In this document: one piece after another, positions 20,353 through 31,102 of the stretch | Position numbering within the stretch: position 1 is the first letter of the stretch | Layout: the number at the start of each line of letters is the position of its first letter | Assembly: GCF_002865645.1 (NCBI RefSeq) | Contig: NW_020194693.1 | Span: 1,116,001 to 1,180,000 of the forward strand | DNA length: 64,000 nt | Direction of reading: 5' to 3' | Source: Hyaloscypha bicolor E | Taxonomy: Eukaryota; Ascomycota; Leotiomycetes; Helotiales; Hyaloscyphaceae | Notes under the pieces: generated by a model | What the model was told of the DNA's origin: nothing | What the model saw: the letters and a program-made list of their open reading frames with translations, nothing else | Database searches by the model: none | Program-made: the position numbers and the translations under genes

Positions 20353-22613
20353 TCATCTCAGTATCAACATCATTACGCCGAGAAGAGCAACCACTCCCTC
20401 CCATCCAACATCCACCGTTCCCCCCGCATTCTTCTTCGTCGTTGGCGTCGAACTCGTCACAACAACAGTCGTCGTCAATACACTCACGCTCACACTAACA
20501 CTTGCCGCAGCACTACTCCCCGTCTTCAACCCGACAGTCGTGCTCCCACTAATCACAACCTCCGTGATACCCCCAATAACTGTCGTCCGTCCACTGACAT
20601 CCAGCCCACCCAGCGCACTAACCGGAACGGTCGTCGGTCCAAGAATCCACTCCTGCTGCCCATCGATCGTCGTCAGTACCCCCACACCCGGAAGCTGTTG
20701 TGCTGTAGGCGAAGGGATGAGCAGGTACGCAATCCCGTTTATTATGGTTGTTCCCACCGGGCCCATTGCACCGTTGGAGTCCGCCGGTAACGCAACCGTG
20801 GTAGGACCAGGCACGACAAGCATCGTCGTCCCGTCCTGCACCACCGTACTCCCTTGCAAGCCCGGCGGCGCCTGCGCAAGCGGAATCGTCGTCTGAGGCA
20901 CCACCAACACGGTACTCCCTCCCACGATCGAAGAGGAGAAGATCCCGCCTGGATTTGGGAGAGGGTTTGAAGCGGGGTTGGGGAGCGTGGTGGACGAGGG
21001 GACGGAGAGGAAGGTCGTGTCGGATATCACGGTTGTGCTCCCTTGCAGCCCCGGCGGAGCGAGGGATAGGGGGATCGTTGTCGGGCCGGGGATTACGAGG
21101 ACGGAAGTTCCGCCTATGACTTGTGTTGAGAATCCGGCTGATTGGCCTGGAGGCAGTGGAGGCGAATTGCCGAGAATGGAGTTTATGATGGCGCCGATTG
21201 AGTTGGGTGATGGGTCTGGATTGGAAGGCGGAGTCTGCTTTGGGGCTGGAGCAGCGCTCGTTGGCACCGTGTCTCCAAGCTGTGTATCTGACGGCGCGGG
21301 CGTTGCCATGACGCTCGGCATATAGACCGTGGATGAGGAGGTGAGGCCTCCACCGGCTGGTATCGCTACCGTTGACGGTAGTGGTGGTGGGGGTGTTGTG
21401 TGAGGTGCGAGAAAGCACCGCTGGAAGATTATGGACGGGCCGCCTGGCACGCAGCCTTTCAGACCTGGGTATTGTGCGCTGTATGCTGGCTCCTGGATGA
21501 GGAAGTCCAGCAAGGTTTGCGGAATGTATCCGTATTGCTCCAGGCCGCTTCCTTGCACGCATTCGCTGGTCGGTTCGAGAGCACCGGTCTCGCCCCATGG
21601 AGGTTGGTAGATGAAAGGCGCTGTCAGGGAGATGACGACGCCTGGTTGGCGAGGAGGAGGTGTCACGAGCTCGTCGTCCGAGTTAGTATAGTACGTCGTT
21701 TGACTCACTAGTGTTGCGGTCCTTATTGGGGTCGTGGTAAATGATGTGGGCTCAAAGAACGTGAGGGTCGTCGAAACCACTCCTTCGTACTCTGACTCGG
21801 AAACGACTTGGCCCGCGATACTTGGTCCGCCGAAGTATGCTTCAGCGTTCGAATTTATGTTGAGAAACCCTTTGGAGGTTGTGGCGCACATTATGTTCCC
21901 GCCCTCGTCATAGACGGCTTCAGCAGTAATGATTTTGACAGAGTTGTAGACGTAAAATGCAGCTGGCGATTTCCTAGTTGGAAGGTTCAGTCAGTGGTCA
22001 AAGACTTTCGACTCGGAGTCTACATACACGAGCTCGCCGCCGGTCATGGTAGCGGTTCCAGTCAACGGATTGTCGGTCTCAGAGGGACCAGGTGCTGGGT
22101 TGGACAATGTGGCGAGAGGGTTCACGCCCACATTGTAGCTAAACATGAACGAGGTGTTTGTCACGGTCACAGAGGAATTACTCCCGATTATTGTTCCCAA
22201 GCCATCGGGCCCTTTTGTGACATAGGTGGTGACGGCCGTCACGTTTACCAGGCCGTATGTTGAGCTTGTGCTGTATATTTCCCACCACTCTTCGCTGATT
22301 GTATCTTGGACGACGAAGCAACATACCGCACTTCCGCCTGGGTCTTTAGAAAGCTTTATCGGGTCTGATGATGATGATGTTGAGCTTGGGATTGAAGAGA
22401 GTGTAACTGGGGTTTGCGTCGAGGGAAGTGTGCCCGAGGCTGTCCTATTAGAGAAGGAGAGAGACGCTATTGGTGTCAGCTTTCTGGATTGAGGCTCGTC
22501 CCGAAACGTCGAGTGCGCCTACCTCTGGCTCTGAGGGGAGGCTGCTCCAGTTGAGCCCGGACGACGGGAACAACGCCCAGCCAAAGAACGAGAAGCTTTC
22601 GTGGAAGCATCAT
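20353..22613 (-). CDS. GPI-anchored cell-surface glycoprotein with degenerate tandem repeats
   Basis: Three exons, 22613-22523, 22466-22028 and 21973-20353, giving 716 residues with agreeing phases (introns 56 and 54 nt). A signal peptide is clear: MMLPRKLLVLWLGVVPVVRA, cut before Q. The mature part is rich in Thr, Ser, Pro and Val. A block of about four diverged repeats of roughly 35-50 residues uses phrases such as VLVIPGPTTIPL, VLVVPQTTIPL, MLVVPGPTTVAL, and WILGPTTVPV, with APPGLQGST twice between them. A Ser/Val run and VVVTSSTPTTKKNAGG precede a hydrophobic C-terminus GVVALLGVMMLILR, a good GPI-attachment signal. Role is probably cell wall or surface adhesion; no enzyme domain is seen. 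A second ATG directly follows the first. Confidence 0.8.
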
Positions 22614-23707
22614 GGAGTCATGAAATCATGAAAGCAGTACAACATAACGACAGGATTGCTTGAAGTATTCAAGCACGAAGGAAATGATCTCTTAACATTT
22701 GGGGGCAGAAGTAGAGATTAGAGCATCTCAAACGGTCAGTCCACCAGGGTCCGAAGTTCAGGCGTCACCCCAGGACTGCCTTACACGTGCACGACAGCGA
22801 TCCTCCGGGAAACTTGCCCAATCGGCTGGAGAAAGCTGGCAGTGATTTCACAAGGCAATGCACGGAGTCCAGACGGCCTTGGAAGTTGGAACCCTGTCGC
22901 CAGGTGTGTATTTACGAGGTCCTGGCACGCTTTGCACCACCCCAAATGCGGTGGTTCAGGGGGGGCTGACGACGACTCGACCAACAAACAAGCTTAAATG
23001 CCACAAACTACGCCTCGGGACCGCATGCACCGCCTCAAACGAAACTCTAATACTGCAAGCACTCGACCTCGGGGACCAAAACACCCTCACACCGATGCAT
23101 CTCTGCGCCTCCGCGAATCAGCGGCGAGGTCTGTTTCGGGGATTCATCTTCTGGAGCTGCCCCCGCCCCAATGAGCAGGCTGCTGCGAGATCAGACAGAT
23201 GCCAAGAGCGCGATCGTTACCACAACCTGTCGAGTGGATCAACTAGATCAACTGGATCAACCAGATCAAATGAATCAAATGAGCCTAAGGCTGATGGATG
23301 CTTGCGGAAAGGCGGGGACACGTTATTACTCCCTGCAAGCCATCGGAGTTGTGTTACTTGAGGACGCCATGAGTGCAACACTGGTGAACGACCAAGCCTA
23401 TGGAGGGCGTGCGGCCGTTCCTTGACCCTGTCCCTGACGGCCTGATGCCAGTGAGATTATCTTCGCCATCATGATTCGTGCCTCCTGCATCCACGGCATT
23501 CACGGCTTGGCAAGCCATCCGAGCAGCCTGGCTTGGCCCCCAACTGGGTCTCATAGCTCAAAGTGGGATCGACGTCCTTGCTGGAGAAAATATCTCGTGT
23601 CGTCCCGCCATGCTCCCATTCAGCCTCGATCAATCATTACTGTCTGTCTGTCAGAGGAACCCCGATGTTGGAACTCCAGGAGGACCTTTCTCGATATGTT
23701 GTAGATC
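22614..23707. other. Intergenic, divergent promoter zone with small microsatellite
   Basis: About 1.1 kb between the divergent GPI-protein and protease-like genes. A degenerate 9-bp repeat of GATCAACTA type runs at about 23236-23283. Open frames in this stretch lack start context, domain patterns or splice support. Confidence 0.5.
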
Positions 23708-25688
23708 ATGCGTGGGGCTAACACCCACCAATGTTGGGGCACTTTGCTCTCTATTCTGGCCCTTGGGGGCCGAAAAGTGGCGGCGGTCGCAATCGCAGCG
23801 GTGGGACGGGTGGAGGCCAGAGGCACATCGCCAGCAGCGATCTCGGTCACTCCATCGCAAGACTGGTACAATTGCACCCCTTTGGAAATCCTCTTCGAAA
23901 ACTGACTGGGACAGGGACGGAAACGACGGCCCATGGTCAACCTTCACCGTCCAAATCGGAACGCCTCCTCAGAGCGTCAGGCTCTTGATCTCAACCGCAT
24001 CTGCGCAAACTTGGGCGGTGGCAGCAGAAGGATGCGGGTCCGGTGATCCCACAAACTGTGTACAATCACGCGGTGGGAGGTACGACTACAATGCCTCCTC
24101 AAGCTGGGTCCCGAATCTCGCCTCCGCCTCAAATCAAATATACTTCCTCACGCTGGAGTCGAACCTGGGTTATGATGGAAAAGGGAGATACGGCTTTGAT
24201 GATATCACCCTCGGCTTTCAGGGAGAAGGGGGGGCGAGCTTGAAAAATCAGACTGTCGCTGGCATTGCGACGAAGCAGTATTACATGGGTCTGTTTGGAT
24301 TGGCTCCCAGACCGACGAATTTCTCTAGTGACGGTGCTGCTATTCCGAGCTTCATGGAAAATTTGAGAAGTCAAGGGGAGATTCCTAGTGTAAGCTGGGG
24401 CTATACTGCAGGGAACCAATATCGTGAGTTATTTGGAGGAGTTATTTGAATGTTGCTTACCACTGACCTTTCAACTGCAGGTTTGAACCAAGTCCTAGGA
24501 AGCTTGACTCTTGGGGGCTATGACGCTTCAAGATTCATCCAAAACGACTTTTCGGTTCCCTTCGCACCAGATGCCGACAAAGACTTGACCGTTCAAATCG
24601 ACAGTATTAGCACCGATAAAGAAGTGTCTCTATTGTCATCTCCTATCATGACGTTCCTCGACTCAACAGTCCCGTATATCTACCTCCCCACCTCCGCTTG
24701 CACACTCTTTGAAAATGCATTCGGCCTCGTCTGGAATGACACTGCCCAACTCTATCTTGTAAATGCAACTCAACACTCACTCCTCCAGGCCCAAAACCCC
24801 AACGTAACCTTCACAATTGGCAACAACTACACTTCTTCCAAAGTCAACATCACCCTCCCGTACGCAGCCTTCGATCTCACTGCTTCATATCCTCTCGTCA
24901 ACGATACATCGCGGTACTTTCCTCTCCGTCGGGCTAATGATAGTACGCAATATACCCTGGGACGAACCTTCTTCCAAGAAGCATACGTGATCGCCGATTT
25001 TGAGCGAAAAAACTTCTCTGTCTCGCAATGCAAATGGGTTCAAGCGCCCCAGAACATCGTGGCTATCCTCCCACCTGCGGATAGCGTATTAGGGCCCACT
25101 TCACAGCATAAATCACTTTCCAAGGGAGGCATCGCAGGGATTGCAGTAGGGGTTGCTCTCATAGCTCTGGCAGCCGTCCTCCTATGGTTCGTGTGGTGGA
25201 AGCCACGACAGAGAAAGCGGAAAGCAGCCGGGCTTGCAGCTGGCTCTTCCACTCGCCGAGAAACTCAAGAATACTACAAACCGGAATTGGAGAGCAGTCC
25301 AGCTACTACTGCAGTATTTGAAGCCCATGATGAAAGGAAAATCGATCAAATGGTGGAAATTGGAACGCATAATGAGATACATGAGCTTCCAGCCCGAGAG
25401 GAGGTTGCTGCTGAGATGACAGGGACAACGAGCCCAAGCGAAATTGGTGGGAGGGAGCAGAGATGGAGCTGGGTGAGAGGGGATAGTAGAGCGAGCAGGT
25501 TCCGGTTTGGGAGTAGCAGTGGGGGGACGAGGAGCCCGGGGAGCCCGGGAAGTACGCGTGAGCCCGGGGAGGATACGATGTCGAGTCTGAGTTCGGGGTA
25601 TGGCACTCTTGTGGATCATATTGTGAGTCCGCAGGTTGTGAGTCCAGAGAGCCCATTTCAGAGCTTGGGGGAACCGAGCAACAGATAG
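23708..25688 (+). CDS. Aspartic-protease-fold (A1) membrane protein, first catalytic Asp missing
   Basis: Three exons, 23708-23865, 23915-24423 and 24481-25688, giving 624 residues. Exon 1 gives an Ala/Val-rich signal sequence and the phrase ISVTPSQDW; splicing makes SQDW-DGNDGPWSTF, then the A1-type VQIGTPPQ. Where pepsins have DTGS this protein has ISTASAQTW (about residue 79), so the first catalytic Asp is gone; the second site reads FLDSTVPYIYLP (Asp kept, about 278). Many NxS/T sites fit secretion. A glycine-rich start and one membrane helix (GIAVGVALIALAAVLLWFVWW, about 440-461) are followed by a basic stop-transfer and a ~160-residue Ser/Gly-rich cytoplasmic tail. This layout, common in filamentous fungi, suggests a non-catalytic surface sensor or binding protein rather than a protease. 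Confidence 0.83.
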
Positions 25689-26168
25689 ATAATAGCTCGG
25701 ATATTAGTAATTGAATTCGAACATAAGTTCATATTTTCTGAAAGACTTCGTGCATTAAAAGCTTTGGGGTATGATTTGCGGGATACATGCGTGGCCTTCA
25801 CCGTTGAATCTTTCAGAATATCGTACAAGTGAGCGAATGAGATTGAAGTAACATCCGGTTATGGGAAGGGAGAAGCTTATACTAGATGTGGATGAGCTCG
25901 TGGAAGTTAGTGAGCTTTGGTGTACTAAAATAAAGCCACCTACGAACGAAAGTCACCCCCCAGTACCTTTTCAAGTTACTTGGGGAAATCATTCACGAGG
26001 TCTCATTCGGTGTAACCCGAAGCCCTATCCGCGTATCTGCACCACTGTGGCTAATGCTTACAGGCATGGGCACACAGCCTCTGACACCCTAATCCCCCAT
26101 AAAACAATTCACATACCCCGCCAATCTCAACCTCACATCTCAAGCCCTCCAACCCCGCCTAAAAAGCC
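25689..26168. other. Intergenic, promoter of the PrsW-like gene
   Basis: 480 bp between two co-directional genes; no coding pattern or repeat recognised. The 80 bp before 26169 are CA-rich and purine-poor, typical of a fungal leader. Confidence 0.5.
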
Positions 26169-27191
26169 ATGTCTCAACCACCACCAAATACAAGCCTCTC
26201 TCTCTCCGCCCGGCTAGCACTCTACCTCGGCCCCCCCTCTGTAATCCTCCTCACCTCCCTCGCCTCCCCAAAAACCGGCCTCCTCTCGCCCCTCGCCTTC
26301 CTGCCCACAGTCTCCGCCTACCGCGCATGGTCGTCCTCCAACACCCTCAACCCCTCCCCGCGCGCTCCCCTCGAGCCCCTCCTCTGGACCTACGCGCTCG
26401 CCGGAACATGTGGCCTCCTCAGCGTCAGCGTCAGCCTCATCCAACTCGGGATCTGCAAAGCCGTCTCATCCCTCCTCTTCTTCCACGATCCCGCCGGTTT
26501 GAAAGATTTCTGGGTCGAGTTCGCACGCAGCGGTGTTGAGGGGTTGACGGCCGGGGAGGTACTGAAGCGGGCGGAGATCGCCTGGGGCTGGAAGAATTGC
26601 GTGGTTAATGCGGCACTTACCTTCCTGGCTGCTGGGCTGGGTGAAGAGGTTTTGAAGTACGTGCCGATTGCTTATGCTCGTCGTCGTAGTACGGCGGAGG
26701 AGAGGAAGGGGAGGAAGAGAGCGTATCTGGACTATGCGCTTGCTGGTGCGCTGTCCTTTAGTCTGATTGAGAATATCGGGTTCTTGTATGCGGCTGTAGA
26801 GAAAGGAGGGAGCTGGTCGGGGTTGGCACTCTCGGTTTTTGAGCGCGTTATCATTGCTGGGACTGGCCATATTACGATGAGTGTGCTGACGGCGTTGAGA
26901 GCTACTCGGAGGGATTATTTCGGGGATCGGCTGAGTTGGTGGGAGGTGGTTGGGCCTGCGGCGTTGTATCACGGTGCGTTTGACTTTGTGTGCTTTAGTG
27001 CCAGTTCGTGGGAGGGGAATGTTGGGTGGATTCATCCTACCGGGTTGGGGGTTACGAGTGTGATGTTTGGATCTTGTTTGGGCCCGGTTGCTAGTGCAAT
27101 GTGGCAGACTAGAAGGGAGTGGAAGGGTCTTGAAGATCGGGATCGAGTGAGAAAGAATGAAGACGATGATGGGAAGAGATACAAAAGGTGA
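26169..27191 (+). CDS. PrsW-like intramembrane glutamic-protease family protein
   Basis: Single exon, 340 residues, strongly hydrophobic with about eight helices. It carries the signature residues of the PrsW family, membrane proteases in the same superfamily as CAAX/Rce1 enzymes: E159-E160-x-x-K163 in GLGEEVLKYVPI, E201-N202 in FSLIENIGFL, H234 in GTGHITMSV, and H268 with D272 in YHGAFDF. Bacterial PrsW cleaves the anti-sigma factor RsiW; what a fungal member cleaves is not known, so a proteolytic role in an internal or plasma membrane is inference. The C-terminus is charged (KNEDDDGKRYKR). The GC-rich start of the gene contains a long open frame on the other strand that is not a gene. Confidence 0.82.
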   Translation: MSQPPPNTSLSLSARLALYLGPPSVILLTSLASPKTGLLSPLAFLPTVSAYRAWSSSNTLNPSPRAPLEPLLWTYALAGTCGLLSVSVSLIQLGICKAVSSLLFFHDPAGLKDFWVEFARSGVEGLTAGEVLKRAEIAWGWKNCVVNAALTFLAAGLGEEVLKYVPIAYARRRSTAEERKGRKRAYLDYALAGALSFSLIENIGFLYAAVEKGGSWSGLALSVFERVIIAGTGHITMSVLTALRATRRDYFGDRLSWWEVVGPAALYHGAFDFVCFSASSWEGNVGWIHPTGLGVTSVMFGSCLGPVASAMWQTRREWKGLEDRDRVRKNEDDDGKRYKR

Positions 27192-28457
27192 GTGTTGGGA
27201 ACAGGGCGATTCCCCTTGATAGATGGATCATGGTATACAGCTCTCCTCTGTGAAGTGCATCTTTTATCTTAGAATTCAATCAAAATGCCCCTCACGAGTA
27301 TATCTTCGTTTTGCTGGCATGAAAGGAGAGCCTGTTCCGTGGCGGATGAGTGATGAAGTCGCACCAAACCCATTACTCTTGAAACAGAATAGGGTGAATC
27401 GATGCAAACGATTGATGTGCTAAATACATGAATATAAGAGCTCCAACTCGTTCAACTGATATCGAAAGAAGGCGAAATGCAGTTCCAAGATGTTTGAGAC
27501 AGCTCCTAGGACCGAGATTTGCCCCCTAGTTTCGCAAAACCCATGTGAAAAAAGCGTGTAAAGCGATATCAGTCTGCGTTTCAGCAACATATACAATAAC
27601 AGTCTATGGTGCTATGGGAGCTGCGGGTAGAAAATGTTACCTTTCCGTCTGCTATTACAGGATGGACATAGGGTTTTGTCTTTGTTTAGAGGTCATAGCG
27701 CTTCAGCCGGGAGCCTTCCAATCGCCTAACCAGACTCTTACAACTGATGATCTGGTTGATATGGGTATGGCTGGTATTTAAGCATTGAAATGCAATGCGA
27801 GCCACTTGTTACCGGACACATTAACACCATTTCGGTGGGCGAAGTCACGATACAATAGCTGACGTCAAAGGTGGAGAGCATCTCAGCGATCACGAGTGCA
27901 AAGTAGAGAGTAGATTCTAAGTGAAATTGGTTTGAAGTAGATATCTGATGGAGAACGATCCTCACTCCTCAAATAAAAGAACATGTCACGTTTGAGAACC
28001 CCTGAAACTGTGTGACAAAGCTCTGGAATATTAGCGAGAGGGGGCGGCGAGACCAGTAAAATTTAGCGAAGCCCCCCTGAAAGCCTGCTTGTATACTAGC
28101 GTGCCTGATCTTTCACTTGAGAAATCTCTAAGCTTTAAGAAGATAATCAAGATAGAATTAAGTCGTTATTGAGATGAAACCCTGCTTCTTTGGTGACCTA
28201 AGTTTTCTTCCTACTTGAAGAGGCATTTACGAGCCGGTGGGCAGTAGTCTGTGCGTTCAGGCCTGTTTTCAGGCATTTTCAGGCTTCACAAATTCGCTTA
28301 TAGGCCTTGGAAAACTAAAGTCTCCTTAAACACTTAAAAGTTATAAGATAACAAAAAATAGTCACGACTTCATATTTAGCATTAGAGAAGTAAAGTAACT
28401 AAAGCATAATTTGGTTAATTAATTTTTAAAGATTTGATCAGTTGAAAATTTTATTTA
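27192..28457. other. Intergenic, partly AT-rich, no gene seen
   Basis: About 1.27 kb. The part 28300-28470 is distinctly AT-rich and may be a short decayed repeat. A triplet of TTTCAGGC-like phrases occurs near 28257-28286. I found no coding support on either strand. Confidence 0.5.
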
Positions 28458-29549
28458 TTAGTAAAATGCCCTGAGCGTACAGACTACTGTCGGGAGGCTC
28501 GTTAGCATCTTCTCGACCGCCCCAAGCCCCAACCTCCACTTAAACCTTGAACTCACCCATACAACCCCGCCTCCTAAAGCCCTCTCCACGGCCCAAACCG
28601 CAGCACTATTAACTGCACTCCAATACCTCGCCTTCAGCCTCTTGCTTAACACATTTTCCACAAAAGTTTCAGCATAGACCTCAACATTCAAGGCGACATC
28701 AACTGCTCTTTTTCCCGACATCCAAGGGTCAATGATGGATTTTGCGGGGCTGTAGACGGAAGTCTCTGGTAAGGTGGATGTGGTGTGGAGATTTTGCAGG
28801 AAGTGAGATTTCACCAAAGCTGTAGTTTCCTGGAACTTATCAGAGATACGACTTGGAGGCGGTAAGGGAAGCACAAACAAGAATAACCTTAACCCCCAGC
28901 GGCTTCATCTCAATGCGGAGAGTATCTGTGAGGTTGTTAACTGCCGCCTTGCTAGCATTGTAGATCGGTCCCCAAGGCACGGGACAGATTCGGCAATGCT
29001 TCTGAGGCTGATGATCATTCCTCCCCCTTCAATTTGAGGTTTGGGAGCAGCAGCTATTAAAGAAGGGGCAAAAGGTTGAACCGTGAGGATGATGCCGACG
29101 ACGTTCGTCTATATACCCTCTTCACCTCAGCGATATCCGCATCAAGGAGGAGCATTATATATCCTTTCCATCTCAATCAGTATTTCTCTTCACTCTAGTC
29201 TATCTGTCGCTGTCCCAAGAGCGTAACTCATAAACCCCGAAATTGTTCACAAGTACATTCAGCGTTCCTCCCATCACCTTGCTCACCCACTCAGCGGCCT
29301 TCCTACAGCTCACTGCGTCCAAATATCCAGTTCTAGTACTTCAATCCCAGCTTTCGTCAAATGTTGTGCCTTTTCAAGATTTTGAGCTGTCGTGAAGACG
29401 CGGCATCCATGCCTGTGGAATGGAAAAGCAAGCGCGGATCCGATGCGACCTTCACCGTGACCAGTAATCTGTACGGTCTGTCCGTTCCCCTTGTCGCTGC
29501 TAGGAACCTGCTCCTCCACACTCTCAGCACTCCCGAGCGAAGATCGCAT
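28458..29549 (-). pseudogene. Frameshifted AYR1-like short-chain dehydrogenase
   Basis: Reads as an SDR of the 1-acyl-dihydroxyacetone-phosphate reductase (AYR1-like) type, broken. From ATG 29549: ITGHGEGRIGSALA (cofactor loop), GIEVLELD, then a frame change, NVLVNNFG, a probable intron, a YIMLLLDADIAEVKRVY segment, another frame change, NVVGIILTVQPFAPSLIA, IISLRSIAESVP, a third frame change, PWGPIYNASKAAVNNLTD with the catalytic Tyr and Lys, and KPLGVKVILV. One more frame change leads to a C-terminal part with DPWMSGKRAVDVALNVEVYAE and ARYWSAVNS as in the family. The breaks are at about 29312, 29112, 28985 and 28880. Since four separate frame changes are needed and only one fits an intron, I call it a pseudogene; sequencing error could explain some. 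Confidence 0.82.
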
Positions 29550-29905
29550 TATTTTATATGGATTTATGGATTAAGGTAAGGAAAACGTAGTGGTTTTGGG
29601 GTGCTGGGACGAAATTATTCTGGCGATGCAGGAAGGGTTTCAAACACGAATGTTATGAGACTCTCGGGACCTTTTCAAATATCCGACTTTAAACTTTGTT
29701 TTACATTGCAGTTAACTTGGTTTTTGGCTTTCAATGGGCGAAAGTGTGTACAGGAGAACCGTGGTACGGCGATAGGGGGATGACTCTTGTGCCTTCACAT
29801 TACGGACCCGTCAGACATCGAACAAATTAAATAACAGTCTAAAAACTAGAACGAAAAGTTCCACCTTCCAGGTAATGCAATGACGATTCTAGACCTCGAT
29901 TAAAC
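29550..29905. other. Short intergenic stretch, nothing seen
   Basis: 356 bp upstream of the SDR pseudogene and downstream of the glycosyltransferase. No coding, repeat or RNA signal recognised. Confidence 0.5.
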
Positions 29906-31102
29906 TCAGGGCTCAAAAACTCCCTTCTTCATAGTCTGGGCAGGCTTCTCAGCCTGCACATACTCGATACTTTCTCTTGCCTGCTCAAATCGCACCGCCC
30001 CGTATCGAAGTAGCTCGGCAAAAGTCCCAGGCTCGATGTCTTTACTCTCATTTCCCTTCTCGTCCCAGATGAGACCCCAAGCCGGCGTCTTCGTGAGATT
30101 TTTTCCGTGGGTGATCTTTTGCATGCTCGACTTCGTCAAGAGTCTCCACACTAACTTGTACGCCGTCTTGTACTCCTCCGAGTCCGGGTCTGCATCGAGC
30201 TTGGTTGCCAGCGCATTGGCAGCATCTTCACCACGATAACCAACTATCGTCTCTGCACCCCAATCTTCCTCCAGGGCGTCAAACCAAAGGATATTGTTAA
30301 CTGAATAATCTGCGCAGCTGAAGCCGTCTCCTGCATCCTCGAGCATGGTGAGACGAAGAAAAGCCGTCACTTGAGTAATATATTCGAAGACCGTGAGCGG
30401 CTCAACGATGAATTCCCAGTTATAGCCGCGTTTCTGTGGTTCCGAGAAATCTAGACCCAAGGCAAACGACAAGAGGGGGCTTTGAATCATGCCAGAATAA
30501 TTCGCGTGGCCTTTCCACAGATAGACGAAAAGGTCGTGCCAGCGCTTGATGAATGGATCTCCTTTCCGACTCGCAACGAAGTGGTTTGCCATGACCGTTC
30601 CGTACATGTTTGGAACGCTGACTTGGAACGGGGATTTTGGATCCTCGAGTTGTGCCCAGCAGATTCGATCCATGGGTCGGAAGAGGATAATTCCCACATC
30701 CATGAAGGCTCCGCCATGGAGATAAAGCAAGGCGCCACGAAGGAAGTCTGCGCTGTGCGGTCCCTTGTAAGGACCGTCCATTGTGCCCTTGACAAATGTC
30801 TCTGGGAGCATTTCGGGAGGAACGAACTTCAACGCGTGATTCGGCGAGTCCAGAACGGTATCGAGGACTCGAATTGTCCAGCCAGGGTTGATCTTCATCC
30901 AACCGACTATGTTTCGTTGACACCATGGCGGCATTGCTGGCAGACCTGCGTGCCAATATGCCCAGATATTCTTTTCGCTTGTTACAGGGACATGTTTCGT
31001 GAGGGATGAGAGGATCTCGTCGTCGGATCGGTTTTCGGTGGGCTCAACGAAGTGGACCTGATCTTGGAAGTCTGTCGGTATAGGGAATTGTGTTTCCGCC
31101 AT
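29906..31102 (-). CDS. Caps_synth-type glycosyltransferase (sugar-binding-region DXD family)
   Basis: Single exon, 398 residues from ATG 31102; the frame extends three codons further but without ATG. It matches the capsular-polysaccharide-synthesis (Caps_synth) / Gly_transf_sug type of GT-A transferase found in bacteria and widely in fungi: IWAYWHAG near the start, PPWCQRNIVGW, a W-x-I-R-V-L-D strand, then HSADFLRGALLYLHGGAFMDVG. The acceptor-site DxD position reads D-V-G in this last motif, as in many fungal relatives as far as I recall. FRPMDRICW and a C-terminal helical half follow. No signal peptide or membrane helix is visible, suggesting a cytosolic enzyme or one with an unseen anchor. 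Donor and acceptor are unknown. It stands alone at the edge of the repeat-rich region. Confidence 0.83.
   Translation of the reverse strand: MAETQFPIPTDFQDQVHFVEPTENRSDDEILSSLTKHVPVTSEKNIWAYWHAGLPAMPPWCQRNIVGWMKINPGWTIRVLDTVLDSPNHALKFVPPEMLPETFVKGTMDGPYKGPHSADFLRGALLYLHGGAFMDVGIILFRPMDRICWAQLEDPKSPFQVSVPNMYGTVMANHFVASRKGDPFIKRWHDLFVYLWKGHANYSGMIQSPLLSFALGLDFSEPQKRGYNWEFIVEPLTVFEYITQVTAFLRLTMLEDAGDGFSCADYSVNNILWFDALEEDWGAETIVGYRGEDAANALATKLDADPDSEEYKTAYKLVWRLLTKSSMQKITHGKNLTKTPAWGLIWDEKGNESKDIEPGTFAELLRYGAVRFEQARESIEYVQAEKPAQTMKKGVFEP

Noticed and set aside
20618..21598. 326-codon minus-strand frame inside the GPI-protein gene
   Set aside because: It is the same strand but a shifted frame of a GC-rich repeat gene; composition is Arg/His-rich and shows no structure, while the other frame has signal peptide and GPI signal.
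22858..23361. 167-codon plus-strand frame before the protease-like gene
   Set aside because: Mixed low-complexity text including the GATCAA microsatellite (RSTGSTRSNESNE); no signal peptide or domain and no splice support.
26466..27035. 189-codon minus-strand frame inside the PrsW-like gene
   Set aside because: Antisense shadow of a GC-rich membrane-protein gene; Pro/Arg-rich without any motif.
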